Shown here piece after piece: positions 20,201 through 28,363 of a DNA stretch of 64,000 nucleotides. Source of the stretch: Marinobacter vulgaris. Lineage in GTDB: Bacteria; Pseudomonadota; Gammaproteobacteria; Pseudomonadales; Oleiphilaceae. Below the pieces are notes generated by a model, which did not search any database, had not been told where the DNA came from, and was given only the letters and a program-made list of their open reading frames with translations. Where the stretch lies: positions 124,001 through 188,000 of the forward strand of contig NZ_QFWX01000006.1 in NCBI RefSeq assembly GCF_003344045.1, read 5' to 3'. Position numbers and translations under genes: made by a program. Within the stretch, counting starts at the first letter, position 1, and each line of letters begins with the position of its first letter.

Positions 20201-20916
20201 AGATCGGTGCAATCGTGGGCTCGCAGCCATTTGGTGGCGAAGGCCTCTCTGGCACCGGCCCGAAAGCCGGTGGTCCCCAGTATGTGCGCCGGTTCATGAA
20301 GGGTGAGACAGTCCAGCGCCCGACGGAGTCCATTGACGAGAAAGTGGATGCGAGGAAGCTGGAGAGCCTGATCGGCAAGCTTGGCAAGATGGACACCCAG
20401 CAGCCAGAAGCGCGAATCGAGATCATGAAACAACTCTTTGATTCGGTTCCACAGCCACTGGATGCCCACGCCGAGGAAATGCCCGGGCCAACCGGGGAGA
20501 GCAACATTCTGAGCAACCACGCCCGTGGCACCGTGCTGTGTCTCGGCCCGGATAAGGAAACCGCCATCGAACAGATGACGATGGCTCTGGCTCAGGGTAA
20601 TAAAGCGGTGGTGATTGCACCGGGTATCACTCACACCGTGGAGCGTGCCGCCAAGGCCGGCCTGCCAGTTGTCGGCATGGAAGGCCGCCTGGAGCCGGAT
20701 GCCGTGGAAACGGTCAATGGCTTCGAGGCGATCGTGAGCTGTGCAAAGCCGTCACTGCTGAAGCCGTATCGTCGGGCACTGATGAAGCGTGACGGTGCGC
20801 TGTTGCCGCTGATTACCGAGCACAACCTGGATCAGCGATACGTGATTGAGCGCCACCTGTGTGTGGATACCACCGCAGCCGGCGGTAACGCCAGCCTGAT
20901 TGCAGCCTCCGAGTAA
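17287..20916 (+). CDS. putA: Bifunctional proline dehydrogenase / L-glutamate-gamma-semialdehyde dehydrogenase
   Basis: A 1209-residue PutA that oxidises proline to glutamate in two steps. The FAD-binding proline dehydrogenase barrel spans about residues 130-480 (VRLVKGAYWDAEIKRAQ, RIYAPVGAHRELLAYLVRR). The NAD-dependent aldehyde dehydrogenase domain spans about 560-1015, with Glu785 (AETGG) and nucleophile Cys819 (SAGQRCSA). A C-terminal ALDH-fold-like domain follows, as in longer PutAs. There is no N-terminal ribbon-helix-helix domain, so this PutA should not repress its own gene. Start ATG at 17287 has AGGG 8-9 nt upstream; a longer in-frame reading adds 15 non-family residues. Confidence 0.95.
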   Translation: MRPQQSVTPELVDSRQAVRNYYLADEYTVISEMIAGAQLTQEERKAISARAAELVRSVRKNAKSTIMEKFLAEYGLTTKEGVALMCLAEAMLRVPDSVTINDLIEDKITSGSWGDHVGKASSSLINTATIALLMTSNLLTESERQSVGETLRRLLKRMGEPVIRMVAGQAMKEMGRQFVLGRDIKEAQKAGEDYMKKGYTYSYDMLGEAARTDHDAQGYYNSYSNAIDSIAKHCQGDVRKNPGISVKLSALLARYEYGNKERVMSELLPRARRLVKKAAAANMGFNIDAEEQDRLDLSMDVIEELLSDPELAGWNGFGVVVQAYGKRASFLLDWLYGLAEKYDRRIMVRLVKGAYWDAEIKRAQVMGLDGFPVFTRKACSDVSFLSCSTKLLNMTDRIYPQFATHNAHSVSAILELARVRGEANYEFQRLHGMGESLHNQVMKESGVPCRIYAPVGAHRELLAYLVRRLLENGANSSFVNQIVDTSITPEQIAKDPIDSVKEMGSNISSDAIVHPYKIFGENRRNSKGWDLTDPVTIEAIEKGRGAFKEHHWKGGPLIAGNVAGTEVQVVRNPANPDDLVGHVTQANEADIDTAISAAQEGFKSWSATSAEDRAACLRKVADLYEENTYELFALTGREAGKSLSDAVAEIREAVDFAHFYANEGVRYKDSGEARGPVVCISPWNFPLAIFTGQILANLVAGNVVLAKPAEQTSLLATRAVELMHEAGIPRDAIQLLPGTGATVGAGLTSDSRVAGVCFTGSTNTAKVIDKAMAENMEPDAVMVAETGGLNAMIVDSTALPEQVVRDVLASAFQSAGQRCSALRMMYIQKDIADSLLEMLYGAMEELGIGDPWLLSTDVGPVIDDPSAKKIIDHCKKFESKDLLLKKLSVPHKGNFVSPAVLKVNGIEDLEEEIFGPVLHVATFDAKDIDKVVDDINAKGYGLTFGIHSRVDRRVDRIASRIKVGNTYVNRNQIGAIVGSQPFGGEGLSGTGPKAGGPQYVRRFMKGETVQRPTESIDEKVDARKLESLIGKLGKMDTQQPEARIEIMKQLFDSVPQPLDAHAEEMPGPTGESNILSNHARGTVLCLGPDKETAIEQMTMALAQGNKAVVIAPGITHTVERAAKAGLPVVGMEGRLEPDAVETVNGFEAIVSCAKPSLLKPYRRALMKRDGALLPLITEHNLDQRYVIERHLCVDTTAAGGNASLIAASE

Positions 20917-20933
20917 CCGTTGGTCTGTTGAAT

Positions 20934-20954
20934 ACCCCCAGGGAAGGGGGTTTT
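20934..20954 (+). terminator. Possible rho-independent terminator after putA
   Basis: Eighteen bases after the putA stop, ACCCCC and GGGGGT form a 6-bp GC-rich stem around a 6-base loop (AGGGAA), followed by TTTT. The gene on the other side (DsbA-like) converges and stops at 20978, so a terminator is expected here. The T tract is short. Confidence 0.5.
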
Positions 20955-20977
20955 CAATGATGACTACCGGCAATGGC

Positions 20978-21622
20978 TCAGGCAGCCTCCGTAATCTCCC
21001 GGAACGCTTTTGTCAGTGTTTCCGGCTCCTGCGCGCCAGAAACCAGATATTTTCCGTTTATGATGAAGGCGGGTACCGCTGACACGCCAGCTTGCTGATA
21101 GCGGGCCTCGTCCTGCCTCACAGCATCCGCGTACTGGTCCGATGCCAGTATCTCGCGGGCTTCATCGCCGTCCAGGCCGATGGTTTCCACGCAATGCACG
21201 AGCACATCCGGATTCGAGATGTTTTCAGCGCGACCAAAATAGGCCTCGAAAAAAGCCATTTTCATCTCGGTCTGTTTACCCTTTTCCCCTGCCCACTTCA
21301 CCAACCGGTGGGCGTCAAAGGTATTGCGGGTGTAGCGTTCCTGAAGTTTTTCGAAGTTCAGTCCCAGTCCGTGGGCGATCTCTATCATCTGGGCCTGGTT
21401 GGCTCTCATTTCGTCTTCACTGCGCCCGTATTTTCGGCTCAGGGCCGGGAGGATAGGTTCGCCGTCGCCGGAAGGATCCGGGTTCAACTCAAAGGCATGC
21501 CACTGAACATCGAACACCATCTCGTCCTTCAGGGCTTCCATAGCCTTTTCCAGGCGGGCATAACCGATGGCGCACCAGGGGCAGGCAATGTCAGAAACAA
21601 TATCGATTTGCACGGTTGTCAT
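20978..21622 (-). CDS. DsbA family oxidoreductase (FrnE-like)
   Basis: A 214-residue protein with a thioredoxin fold interrupted by a helical insertion. The N-terminal motif is DIACPWCAIG (redox CPWC) and the C-terminal cis-proline region is GVSAVPAFIINGKY. There is no signal peptide, so it is cytoplasmic, like FrnE and 2-hydroxychromene-2-carboxylate isomerase relatives. The family includes disulfide isomerases and glutathione-dependent isomerases; the CPWC motif favours thiol-disulfide chemistry. It is convergent with putA and about 60 bp from the symporter gene on the same strand. Confidence 0.85.
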   Translation of the reverse strand: MTTVQIDIVSDIACPWCAIGYARLEKAMEALKDEMVFDVQWHAFELNPDPSGDGEPILPALSRKYGRSEDEMRANQAQMIEIAHGLGLNFEKLQERYTRNTFDAHRLVKWAGEKGKQTEMKMAFFEAYFGRAENISNPDVLVHCVETIGLDGDEAREILASDQYADAVRQDEARYQQAGVSAVPAFIINGKYLVSGAQEPETLTKAFREITEAA

Positions 21623-21684
21623 GGGAACTCCCGGTTGGACTTTCGAAGCGTCAGGTTACCAGAAAGCCCGCCGCTGCGTCGCCC

Positions 21685-23037
21685 TCAGGACTCCTGGGGC
21701 ACCGGCTCCGAGGGTAGCCGTTTGCCGGACCAGTTTTCCATCAGGCGGCAGGTAACCAGGTCTCCGGTTACGTTAATCGCCGTACGGCACATGTCCAGAA
21801 TCCGGTCCACCCCCATGATCAATGCAATGCCACCCGGCGGAATACCGACAGTCTGCAATACCATTGCCAGAATGACGATGCCCACGCCTGGGGTTGCCGG
21901 CGAGCCGATGGAGGCGCCCACAGCCATGGCGACGACCAGCGCCATACTGCCCATGCTGAGATCAATGCCATAGACCTGCGCCAGGAAAACCGTCGCCACA
22001 GCCTGATACAGTGCCGTGCCGTTCATGTTGATGGTAGCGCCGAGCGGAATGACAAACTGGGAGACGGAGGGGCGCACGCCGAGTTTGTCCTCGGCGGTGC
22101 GGATCGACAGTGGCATGACAGCCGCCGAGCTTGAGGTGGAGAACGCAAGCAACAGGACGTCGCGACTGTCCTTGATGAACTGGACAGGCGGCTGTCCTGC
22201 CAGCAGCTTCAGGATCAGCATGTATACGCCCAGCAAAAGCAGTAGCCCCACCAGAACTGTTGCTACGTAGGAAGCCATGCCCACCATGGCCTGGAAGCCG
22301 ATAGTGGTTGTCAGCTGTGCCATCAGTCCGAATACTGCGTAAGGCGCCAGCCGCATGGCCCAGCGTACTACCGTCATGCAGACCTGTTGCAGGGAGTCCA
22401 GCAGGTCCAGCAACGGCCGGGATTTTTCAGGGGCCATGCTTACCAGGGCGATGCCGACGATGATGGAGAAGATCACCACCTGCAGCATCTGGCCCTCGAC
22501 CATGGCGTCCAGCGGATTGCCCGGCAGCAGGCCGATCAGGGTTCTGGGAAGCTCATCCACACTGGGCATGGTTGCAGCGGCCGTCGTGCCTTCCCCGGCT
22601 GGAACGGTGTTGGCCAGGCTGGTCATCATTCCGCCGGGATTCATCAGGTTGCCAATCCAGAGCCCGATGGACGCGGCGATGGCGGTGGTGACGACAAAGA
22701 AACCGGTCACCCGCAGCCCCATCTTGCGGAGCTGGTCCAGATCCTCGCTGGCGGCAAGGCCTCGCACCACAGAGGCGATGACCAGGGGGATCACGATCAT
22801 CTGGATGGTGGCGAGGAAGAGCTGTCCCGGAAACGCCAACCAGTTACCGATGAGCGTGCCTGTCGCCGGCTCGACAAGGCCAACGGAAGGGCCGAGCAAG
22901 GTGCCGGTAACAAGGCCCAGGAACATGCCAATGAGGACTTTCAGCCAGAGCCGCCCCTCCACCAGCCCGGACAGATAGCTGCTCAGATGTCTCAGTGGGC
23001 GAGGGTAATAGCTTGAACTGTTGTCGTATTCGGTCAT
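21685..23037 (-). CDS. Dicarboxylate/amino acid:cation symporter (DAACS family)
   Basis: A 450-residue inner-membrane carrier related to GltP and DctA, with about eight transmembrane helices and two hairpin loops. Signature segments are the Ser-rich hairpin STSSSAAVMPLS, TM7 motif INMNGTALYQAV and the second hairpin GSPATPGVGIVILAMVL. The family imports glutamate, aspartate or C4-dicarboxylates with Na+ or H+. Placement beside putA and glutamate dehydrogenase makes glutamate a plausible substrate, though this is inferred from context only. Confidence 0.9.
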   Translation of the reverse strand: MTEYDNSSSYYPRPLRHLSSYLSGLVEGRLWLKVLIGMFLGLVTGTLLGPSVGLVEPATGTLIGNWLAFPGQLFLATIQMIVIPLVIASVVRGLAASEDLDQLRKMGLRVTGFFVVTTAIAASIGLWIGNLMNPGGMMTSLANTVPAGEGTTAAATMPSVDELPRTLIGLLPGNPLDAMVEGQMLQVVIFSIIVGIALVSMAPEKSRPLLDLLDSLQQVCMTVVRWAMRLAPYAVFGLMAQLTTTIGFQAMVGMASYVATVLVGLLLLLGVYMLILKLLAGQPPVQFIKDSRDVLLLAFSTSSSAAVMPLSIRTAEDKLGVRPSVSQFVIPLGATINMNGTALYQAVATVFLAQVYGIDLSMGSMALVVAMAVGASIGSPATPGVGIVILAMVLQTVGIPPGGIALIMGVDRILDMCRTAINVTGDLVTCRLMENWSGKRLPSEPVPQES

Positions 23038-23157
23038 GGCGAGGGACGTTCCGTGTTTGGTGTTATCACTTTCAGGAAAGCTTAGCGTATTTTGCCATCC
23101 TGCAATGCCACCAGCAGCTGAGCTGGGTCAATCCAGTGTCAATCCACCAACCGGTTG

Positions 23158-23853
23158 TTAGCGGACAGAGCGTATCTCCTCTTCTGTCAGACAGCGATAG
23201 GCGCCCGGCGAGAGCCTGTCATCCAGCTGAATGTCGCCCATCTTTTCCCGGTGCAGGGCGGTTATCCGGTTGCCGACCGCATGAAACATGCGCTTTACCT
23301 GGTGATAGCGGCCTTCGTAGATGGTAACCCGCGCTTCCTGTGGCCCGAGCAGTTCAAGTCGTGCGGGGGAGGTCCTGAGCTTCTCGAATGCAAACCAGAT
23401 CCCGTCAGCGAAACGTTTGGCCGTCTCCGGGGCAATGGCACTGGCGGTAGAGACCCGGTAAACCTTCGGCATTTTGATTGCCGGTTCGGTCAGCCGGCGC
23501 GACCAGGTGCCGTCATTGGTCAGAATCAGCAAGCCGGTACTGGCCCGGTCGAGCCGCCCGGCGATATGGAGGTCGTTATGCAGGTGGGGGTCGATCAACT
23601 CCATGACGGTTTGGTGAACGGTATCCGTCGTCGCACTGAGGTATCCCGCGGGCTTGTGAAGCATCAGGTAGCAGGAAGGCTCACCCGGCTGGACAATACG
23701 GCCTTGGCTGGTTACCTCTGAGAAACGGTTTATCTCACGTGCAGCTTCCTGACAGATAATGCCGTCCACCATGATTTTCCCGGCAGCAATCAATGCGTTG
23801 GCCTGTTTGCGGCTGACACCGTTCTGGTTACTGAGAATCCGGGAAAGCTTCAT
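23158..23853 (-). CDS. RsuA-family rRNA pseudouridine synthase
   Basis: A 231-residue pseudouridine synthase. It has an N-terminal S4-like RNA-binding segment (MKLSRILSNQNGVSRKQANAL) and the catalytic-Asp motif AGRLDRASTGLLILTNDG near residue 100. The conserved EGRYHQVKRMF motif follows near residue 190. RsuA-type enzymes make pseudouridine in 16S rRNA, RluB/E/F types in 23S rRNA; the target cannot be decided here. Start ATG at 23853 gives the standard S4 domain start, although its ribosome-binding site is weak. It is divergent from mtgA. Confidence 0.88.
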   Translation of the reverse strand: MKLSRILSNQNGVSRKQANALIAAGKIMVDGIICQEAAREINRFSEVTSQGRIVQPGEPSCYLMLHKPAGYLSATTDTVHQTVMELIDPHLHNDLHIAGRLDRASTGLLILTNDGTWSRRLTEPAIKMPKVYRVSTASAIAPETAKRFADGIWFAFEKLRTSPARLELLGPQEARVTIYEGRYHQVKRMFHAVGNRITALHREKMGDIQLDDRLSPGAYRCLTEEEIRSVR

Positions 23854-23925
23854 AGGGGTAATGTGATAGTCTTTTGGCTCTTTTCCGGTTTCATCAAGAA
23901 TCCATAACCAGTTGAAGATAACACC

Positions 23926-24627
23926 GTGGCGAGACACTCCCTGATCCGAAAATACCTGCGTTCGGTTGCCTGGACCCTGGCTGGGGCTTTCCTGCTTATT
24001 ATCGCAATGATCCTGCTTTTCCGGTTCGTGAATCCACCCACATCCACCTTTATGCTCGGACATCTGCTATCCGGCTCCAGCCACGAGCTCAGGCAGCAAT
24101 GGGTAAGTCTGGATGATATCTCACCCTGGATGCCGCTGGCAGTGGTAGCCAGTGAAGACCAGCGTTTTCCGCACCACCGGGGCGTGGACTTTGGTGCCAT
24201 TCGCAAGGCACTGGCGGAGTACCAGGCGGGCCAGGGCCTGAGGGGGGCCAGTACGATTACCCAGCAAACCGCAAAGAACCTGTTCCTGTGGAGTGGGCGC
24301 AGTTTCAGCCGTAAGGCACTCGAAGCAGGGCTGGCATTGGCGATCGACGCACTCTGGCCAAAACGGCGGATTATTGAGGTGTACCTGAATATTGCCGAGT
24401 TTGGTCACGGAGTCTACGGGGTTGAAGCGGCCAGTCGACTCTATTTCGGCATTCCTGCCAGCCAGCTGTCCCAAACCCAGGCTGCCCGGCTTGCGGCGGT
24501 GCTTCCCAATCCGAAGGTGCTCGATGCTGCCAGCCCCTCTGCCTACGTGTGGGAAAGAGTGGCGTGGATTCGCGGGCAGATGGTTCAGCTTTCCGGGTTG
24601 CGTTATCTGCAGGGGCTGTATAATTAA
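23926..24627 (+). CDS. mtgA: Monofunctional biosynthetic peptidoglycan transglycosylase
   Basis: A 233-residue GT51 glycosyltransferase that polymerises lipid II into glycan strands. One N-terminal membrane anchor (about residues 13-35) is followed by the catalytic domain with the motifs ASEDQRFPHHRG (containing the catalytic Glu), GASTITQQTAKNL and RRIIEVYLN. There is no transpeptidase domain, so it is MtgA rather than a class A penicillin-binding protein. Translation appears to start at GTG 23926. Confidence 0.95.
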   Translation: MARHSLIRKYLRSVAWTLAGAFLLIIAMILLFRFVNPPTSTFMLGHLLSGSSHELRQQWVSLDDISPWMPLAVVASEDQRFPHHRGVDFGAIRKALAEYQAGQGLRGASTITQQTAKNLFLWSGRSFSRKALEAGLALAIDALWPKRRIIEVYLNIAEFGHGVYGVEAASRLYFGIPASQLSQTQAARLAAVLPNPKVLDAASPSAYVWERVAWIRGQMVQLSGLRYLQGLYN

Positions 24628-24660
24628 CGGTTTCGCATCCCCCATCGTGAGAGTCTGTTT

Positions 24661-25290
24661 GTGGTGACATTGAATCTGGCCCTGCTGTATGCCTTTATCC
24701 CGACGTTCTTCATGGTGTCCATCACCCCGGGCATGTGCATGACCCTGGCACTGTCGCTGGGCATCACCATTGGTGTCAGGCGGGCGTTATGGATGATGGC
24801 AGGCGAGCTCGTCGGCGTTGCTGTGGTGGCGACAGCCGCAGCGGTGGGTGTGGCAACGTTTATGCTCAAGTACCCGACAGCGTTTGCCGTGTTCAAGTAC
24901 GCTGGCGGCGCCTACCTTGCCTGGCTGGGCGTCCAGATGTGGCAGTCCAAAGGCAAAATGGCAATGCCGGAAGAGGACTCGGCGCCGGTTGAAAGCTCAC
25001 GGCTGCAGCTGGCACTCCAGGGGTTCGTTACGGCGATTGCCAACCCCAAGGGCTGGGCGTTTTTCATCGCGCTGCTGCCCCCGTTTATCGACAGCAAACT
25101 GCCGCTGGCGCCACAATTGACAGCGCTGATCCTGATCATCCTAGGCCTGGAGTTCCTCTGTCTCCAGCTCTATGCCCATGGTGGCAGGACCTTGCGCAAG
25201 GCCCTGAAGCAGGGCGGAGGTGTTCGAACCGTTAACCGGGTAGCGGGTAGTCTGATGATACTGGTTGGGGCCTGGCTGGCGTTTGGTTAA
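24661..25290 (+). CDS. LysE/RhtB family amino-acid exporter
   Basis: A 209-residue membrane protein with six hydrophobic segments and the family N-terminal motif FMVSITPGMCMTLALSLG, followed by GGAYLAWLGVQM. LysE/RhtB proteins export amino acids or their analogues by proton antiport. Substrate not predictable. It starts with GTG at 24661, 33 bp after mtgA, and ends 7 bp from the convergent lytic transglycosylase gene. Confidence 0.88.
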   Translation: MVTLNLALLYAFIPTFFMVSITPGMCMTLALSLGITIGVRRALWMMAGELVGVAVVATAAAVGVATFMLKYPTAFAVFKYAGGAYLAWLGVQMWQSKGKMAMPEEDSAPVESSRLQLALQGFVTAIANPKGWAFFIALLPPFIDSKLPLAPQLTALILIILGLEFLCLQLYAHGGRTLRKALKQGGGVRTVNRVAGSLMILVGAWLAFG

Positions 25291-25297
25291 CGCCGCA

Positions 25298-25999
25298 TCA
25301 GTTGCTTGCGTAACGTTCGTGCAGAATGCCCACCCGTTCCACGTAGGCCCGGGTTTCGGCGTAGGGCGGTATGCCGCCATGGCGGCCAACAGCGCCCGGG
25401 CCGGCGTTATAGGCAGCGGTTGCCAGTCGGATATCACCGTCAAAGCGCTTGAGCATGCGTGCCAGGTAATTGACGCCGCCGCGGATGTTTTCCGGGGCCA
25501 CCATGGCGTTACCAACGCCCAGCTCTTCTGCGGTGGCGGGCATCAGCTGCATTAACCCCTGGGCGCCTTTGGGGGACAGGGCCTGGTCATTGAACGCAGA
25601 CTCGGCGTGGATGACAGCCCGCACCAAGGCCGGGTCAACATTGAATTCCCTGGCGGCAGTCCTGATTTCGTCGCGGTAGGGTTGCAGGAACAGCGGTGTG
25701 GTGCGCCAGTCCACGGTGGAGTCCGGGTCGCAGGCGTAACAGTGAAAGCGGATAACGTCGAAATTCGTGCTGGCCGGTTGCACGCTGCTGTAGGCAATCA
25801 CGCCGTTATCGTCCCGGTAACGGTAGACCACTTCATCCTTCGTGGACGCCCGTTTCTGACCGCTGCCGTTTACGTTGGTGTACTCTACCCTTCCGTCCGG
25901 ATGAACAATGCGCTTGATACTGTCCGCTGCCACCGGCGCAGAAAAACCCAGTAGCAGAAGCGCCAGCGTGGAAGTGATAAAGGTTTTGCCGCTTGTCAT
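25298..25999 (-). CDS. Lytic transglycosylase with N-terminal DUF4124 domain
   Basis: A 233-residue periplasmic protein. A Sec signal peptide (residues 1-24, ending APVAA) precedes a DUF4124-like segment (VHPDGRVEYTNV), then an SLT goose-lysozyme-like domain. Its catalytic Glu lies in AVIHAESAFN, followed by SPKGAQGLMQLMPAT and AYNAGPGAV, the three family motifs. It cleaves peptidoglycan glycan strands to 1,6-anhydro products. ATG 25999 is chosen because it immediately precedes the signal peptide; a longer reading adds 16 residues. Confidence 0.9.
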   Translation of the reverse strand: MTSGKTFITSTLALLLLGFSAPVAADSIKRIVHPDGRVEYTNVNGSGQKRASTKDEVVYRYRDDNGVIAYSSVQPASTNFDVIRFHCYACDPDSTVDWRTTPLFLQPYRDEIRTAAREFNVDPALVRAVIHAESAFNDQALSPKGAQGLMQLMPATAEELGVGNAMVAPENIRGGVNYLARMLKRFDGDIRLATAAYNAGPGAVGRHGGIPPYAETRAYVERVGILHERYASN

Positions 26000-26171
26000 T
26001 GTTTGCTCTTGGACTGCCTGATCAATAAAACCGGCTGCTTTCGCCAACTTCCGGCCTCTTAGTTGATTATACGGCTATAGTTGGCTGAAGAAACCGCGAT
26101 GGTTGTCGGCGAAGCATCAGTTTTCCCGTATAGCCGGCCAGTTCTCATTATTGCCAGATTCTGGAGGAACA

Positions 26172-26696
26172 ATGTCCGCCCATAAAGCAGCCAGTAATGT
26201 TGTGCTCATTGGAATGCCGGGGAGCGGTAAAAGCACGGTCGGGGTATTGCTGGCCAAGCGTATGGGGCTGGGGTTTATTGATACCGACCTGCTGATTCAG
26301 CAGGAAGCCGGCCGCACCCTGCAGGAGATTGTTGACGGCGACGGCTACCAGGCGCTGAGACGAATAGAGGAAAAGGTGTTACTCAGCCTGGATGTGCGAG
26401 GCCAGGTTATATCCACCGGTGGCAGTGCGGTCTACAGCGAGCCGGCGATGCAGCATCTGAAAGCCGGCGGCGTGGTGGTGTTTCTCGATATTCCACTGGG
26501 ACTGGTGCTTGAGCGCATTGGTGATCACAGCGCGCGAGGCATTTCACGTCGTCCGGACCAGTCGCTGGAGGAACTGTTCACTGAGCGTTTTGCGCTCTAT
26601 TCTGGTGTCGCCGATATAGCCATTGATTGTGTGGGCAGGAACCATGAAGAGGTTTGCGAGGCCGTGCTGGAGGCATTGGCAGGAGCCGATAGCTGA
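26172..26696 (+). CDS. Shikimate kinase family protein
   Basis: A 174-residue P-loop kinase. It has Walker A GMPGSGKST, the substrate-binding FIDTD motif, the RRIEE motif with the shikimate-binding Arg, a lid region SRRPDQS and the ERFALYSGVAD segment. Shikimate kinase phosphorylates shikimate in aromatic amino-acid synthesis. One deviation: the family GGG motif that binds shikimate reads GGS (STGGSAVY). The aroB partner of housekeeping aroK is absent, so this is probably a second copy or a kinase with a related substrate. The start at 26172 has a strong GGAGGAAC site. Confidence 0.82.
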   Translation: MSAHKAASNVVLIGMPGSGKSTVGVLLAKRMGLGFIDTDLLIQQEAGRTLQEIVDGDGYQALRRIEEKVLLSLDVRGQVISTGGSAVYSEPAMQHLKAGGVVVFLDIPLGLVLERIGDHSARGISRRPDQSLEELFTERFALYSGVADIAIDCVGRNHEEVCEAVLEALAGADS

Positions 26697-26749
26697 ATGC
26701 CGGCCTGAAAGATTGCTATGATCCACCAAATAAACCCGGGAGAATTCTA

Positions 26750-27229
26750 ATGTACTTCAAACACTGTTGTTATCATCTGGCACTGATTCTGGCGCTTGGC
26801 ATGTCGGGCAACCTCCATGCGGAAACATCCGAGGAGTCATCGGTCGAGTCCCTGAAGAGAGAAACGCGGGAACTGGGCGAAGCTCTGGAGAAGTTCGGGG
26901 CGGACCAGAAAGCCGAGGCGGAAGCGACCATTGAAAGTACCCTTGAAGCCCTGGATCAGCGCATTGAAACGCTGCAGCAGGAGCTGGACCGGAACTGGGA
27001 CGACATGAGTGACAAGGCCCGGGAGCGGTCCCGGAAGAGCCTGGAGTCGCTGCGGGAGCAGCGGGAACGTGTGCAGAACTGGTATGACGAACTTCAGGCC
27101 AGTTCCTCCTCGGCATGGGAGCGCGCCAAGAAAGGCTTTTCTGATGCCTACGAAGCGCTGTCCGAGCAGTGGAATGACACTGAACGCAAACTGACCGACG
27201 AGTCTGGCAAGGAAAAAGACAGCATCTGA
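26750..27229 (+). CDS. Hypothetical secreted coiled-coil protein
   Basis: A 159-residue protein of unknown function. Residues 1-24 look like a signal peptide (hydrophobic LALILALGMSG, cleavage near LHAE). The mature part is almost entirely charged helix with heptad-like spacing (ALDQRIETLQQELDRNWDDM, ERVQNWYDEL), so a periplasmic coiled coil is likely. It has a GGGAG site before the ATG and lies 53 bp after the shikimate kinase gene and 36 bp before a transporter gene. Confidence 0.65.
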   Translation: MYFKHCCYHLALILALGMSGNLHAETSEESSVESLKRETRELGEALEKFGADQKAEAEATIESTLEALDQRIETLQQELDRNWDDMSDKARERSRKSLESLREQRERVQNWYDELQASSSSAWERAKKGFSDAYEALSEQWNDTERKLTDESGKEKDSI

Positions 27230-27265
27230 TCCGTTTCCAAACACCTCTGACTCGCGGTTGAACCC

Positions 27266-28156
27266 ATGCCCCAGGTTTTCTATTCGTTTTTTGTGCCCGC
27301 CCTTTTCGTCTGGTTGTGGAGCACGGGCTTCATTGGCGCCAAATACGGTCTGCCCTTTGCTGAGCCCTTCACCCTTCTGCTGATACGCATGTTGTTCACG
27401 CTGACATTGCTCAGCGTGCTGGCATGGGTCATGAAGACCCGTTGGCCCGGGTGGCGTGGGGCAGGACATCTGGCGGTAACCGGGTTGCTGGTGCATGGCT
27501 GCTACCTGGGTGGCGTGTATTACGCCATTCAGGGCGGCATGCCCTCGGGGATTATCTCGTTAATCGTTGGTTTGCAGCCATTGGTGACCTCTGCAGTGGC
27601 TATCCTGGTCCTCAAGGAGAGTGTGTCGTCCCGCCAGTGGCTGGGACTGGCCCTTGGCCTGGTCGGGGTGACCCTGGTGCTGCTCGAGAAATTCGGTGGT
27701 GGCCCCTCCACCACGGACTTCCCGCTATGGACATTGATCTGGGCGGCGCTCTCCCTCGGCGGCATATCCCTGGGTACGGTGTATCAGAAGCGCCATGGTA
27801 CCCAGGCGGATCTGGTGGCAGGCACCTTTATTCAATACAGTGCCGCGGCAACGTTTTTTGCGGTTGGCGCCTTCGTTTTTGAAACCCGTGAGGTGGAGTG
27901 GGCCCCGCCGCTGATATGGTCGATGGTGTGGCTGGTTTGCGGGGTCTCGATCGGCGCAATCCTGCTGCTGATGTGGCTGATTCGCCGCGGCGCTGCTTCC
28001 CAGGTGGCAAGCCTTTTCTACCTGGTGCCACCGGTGACAGCCCTGGAAGCGTTCTGGCTGTTCGATGAGCGGCTGGGCGTGCTGGCGATGATCGGTGGTG
28101 CCATATCCATCACCGGGGTTGCGCTGGTGGTAACGCAGCGCAAGGCCTCGCCCTAA
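27266..28156 (+). CDS. DMT superfamily (EamA) transporter
   Basis: A 296-residue inner-membrane protein with ten predicted helices arranged as two EamA repeats. Repeat 1 ends with the typical LIVGLQPLVTSAVAILVLKE segment and repeat 2 with FYLVPPVTALEAFWLFDE. EamA proteins mostly export metabolites or amino acids; the substrate cannot be inferred. Its stop codon overlaps the end of a small convergent reading frame at 28153. Confidence 0.88.
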   Translation: MPQVFYSFFVPALFVWLWSTGFIGAKYGLPFAEPFTLLLIRMLFTLTLLSVLAWVMKTRWPGWRGAGHLAVTGLLVHGCYLGGVYYAIQGGMPSGIISLIVGLQPLVTSAVAILVLKESVSSRQWLGLALGLVGVTLVLLEKFGGGPSTTDFPLWTLIWAALSLGGISLGTVYQKRHGTQADLVAGTFIQYSAAATFFAVGAFVFETREVEWAPPLIWSMVWLVCGVSIGAILLLMWLIRRGAASQVASLFYLVPPVTALEAFWLFDERLGVLAMIGGAISITGVALVVTQRKASP

Positions 28157-28350
28157 TCCCAGGGGTTCACCCGGAACAGGGTGCCCAGGTGAGGCTGGGG
28201 GGCGAGCTTGCCGCACAACCTCAGCGCCTCCCAGAAGCTGACCAGATTGGCGGTCAGGCGGCTGCTTAGATCCTCCAGCTCCCTATTATCAAGGTGGCGG
28301 GCACCCTCGATAAGGCGTTGCGGGCTCCCCATCTCGGTGAGAGCTGCCAC
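28153..28350 (-). CDS. Possible small protein of unknown function
   Basis: A 65-codon frame starting GTG at 28350, preceded by GAGGAT about 10 nt upstream; that site overlaps the stop of the upstream GGDEF-type gene (28364). Composition is protein-like: amphipathic helices (LEDLSSRLTANLVSFWEAL) and an ending FRVNPWD. It fills a gap that would otherwise be about 200 bp between convergent genes. No family recognised; translation coupled to the upstream gene is an inference. It could also be chance. Confidence 0.4.
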   Translation of the reverse strand: MAALTEMGSPQRLIEGARHLDNRELEDLSSRLTANLVSFWEALRLCGKLAPQPHLGTLFRVNPWD

Positions 28351-28363
28351 AGTGTGGGCATCC

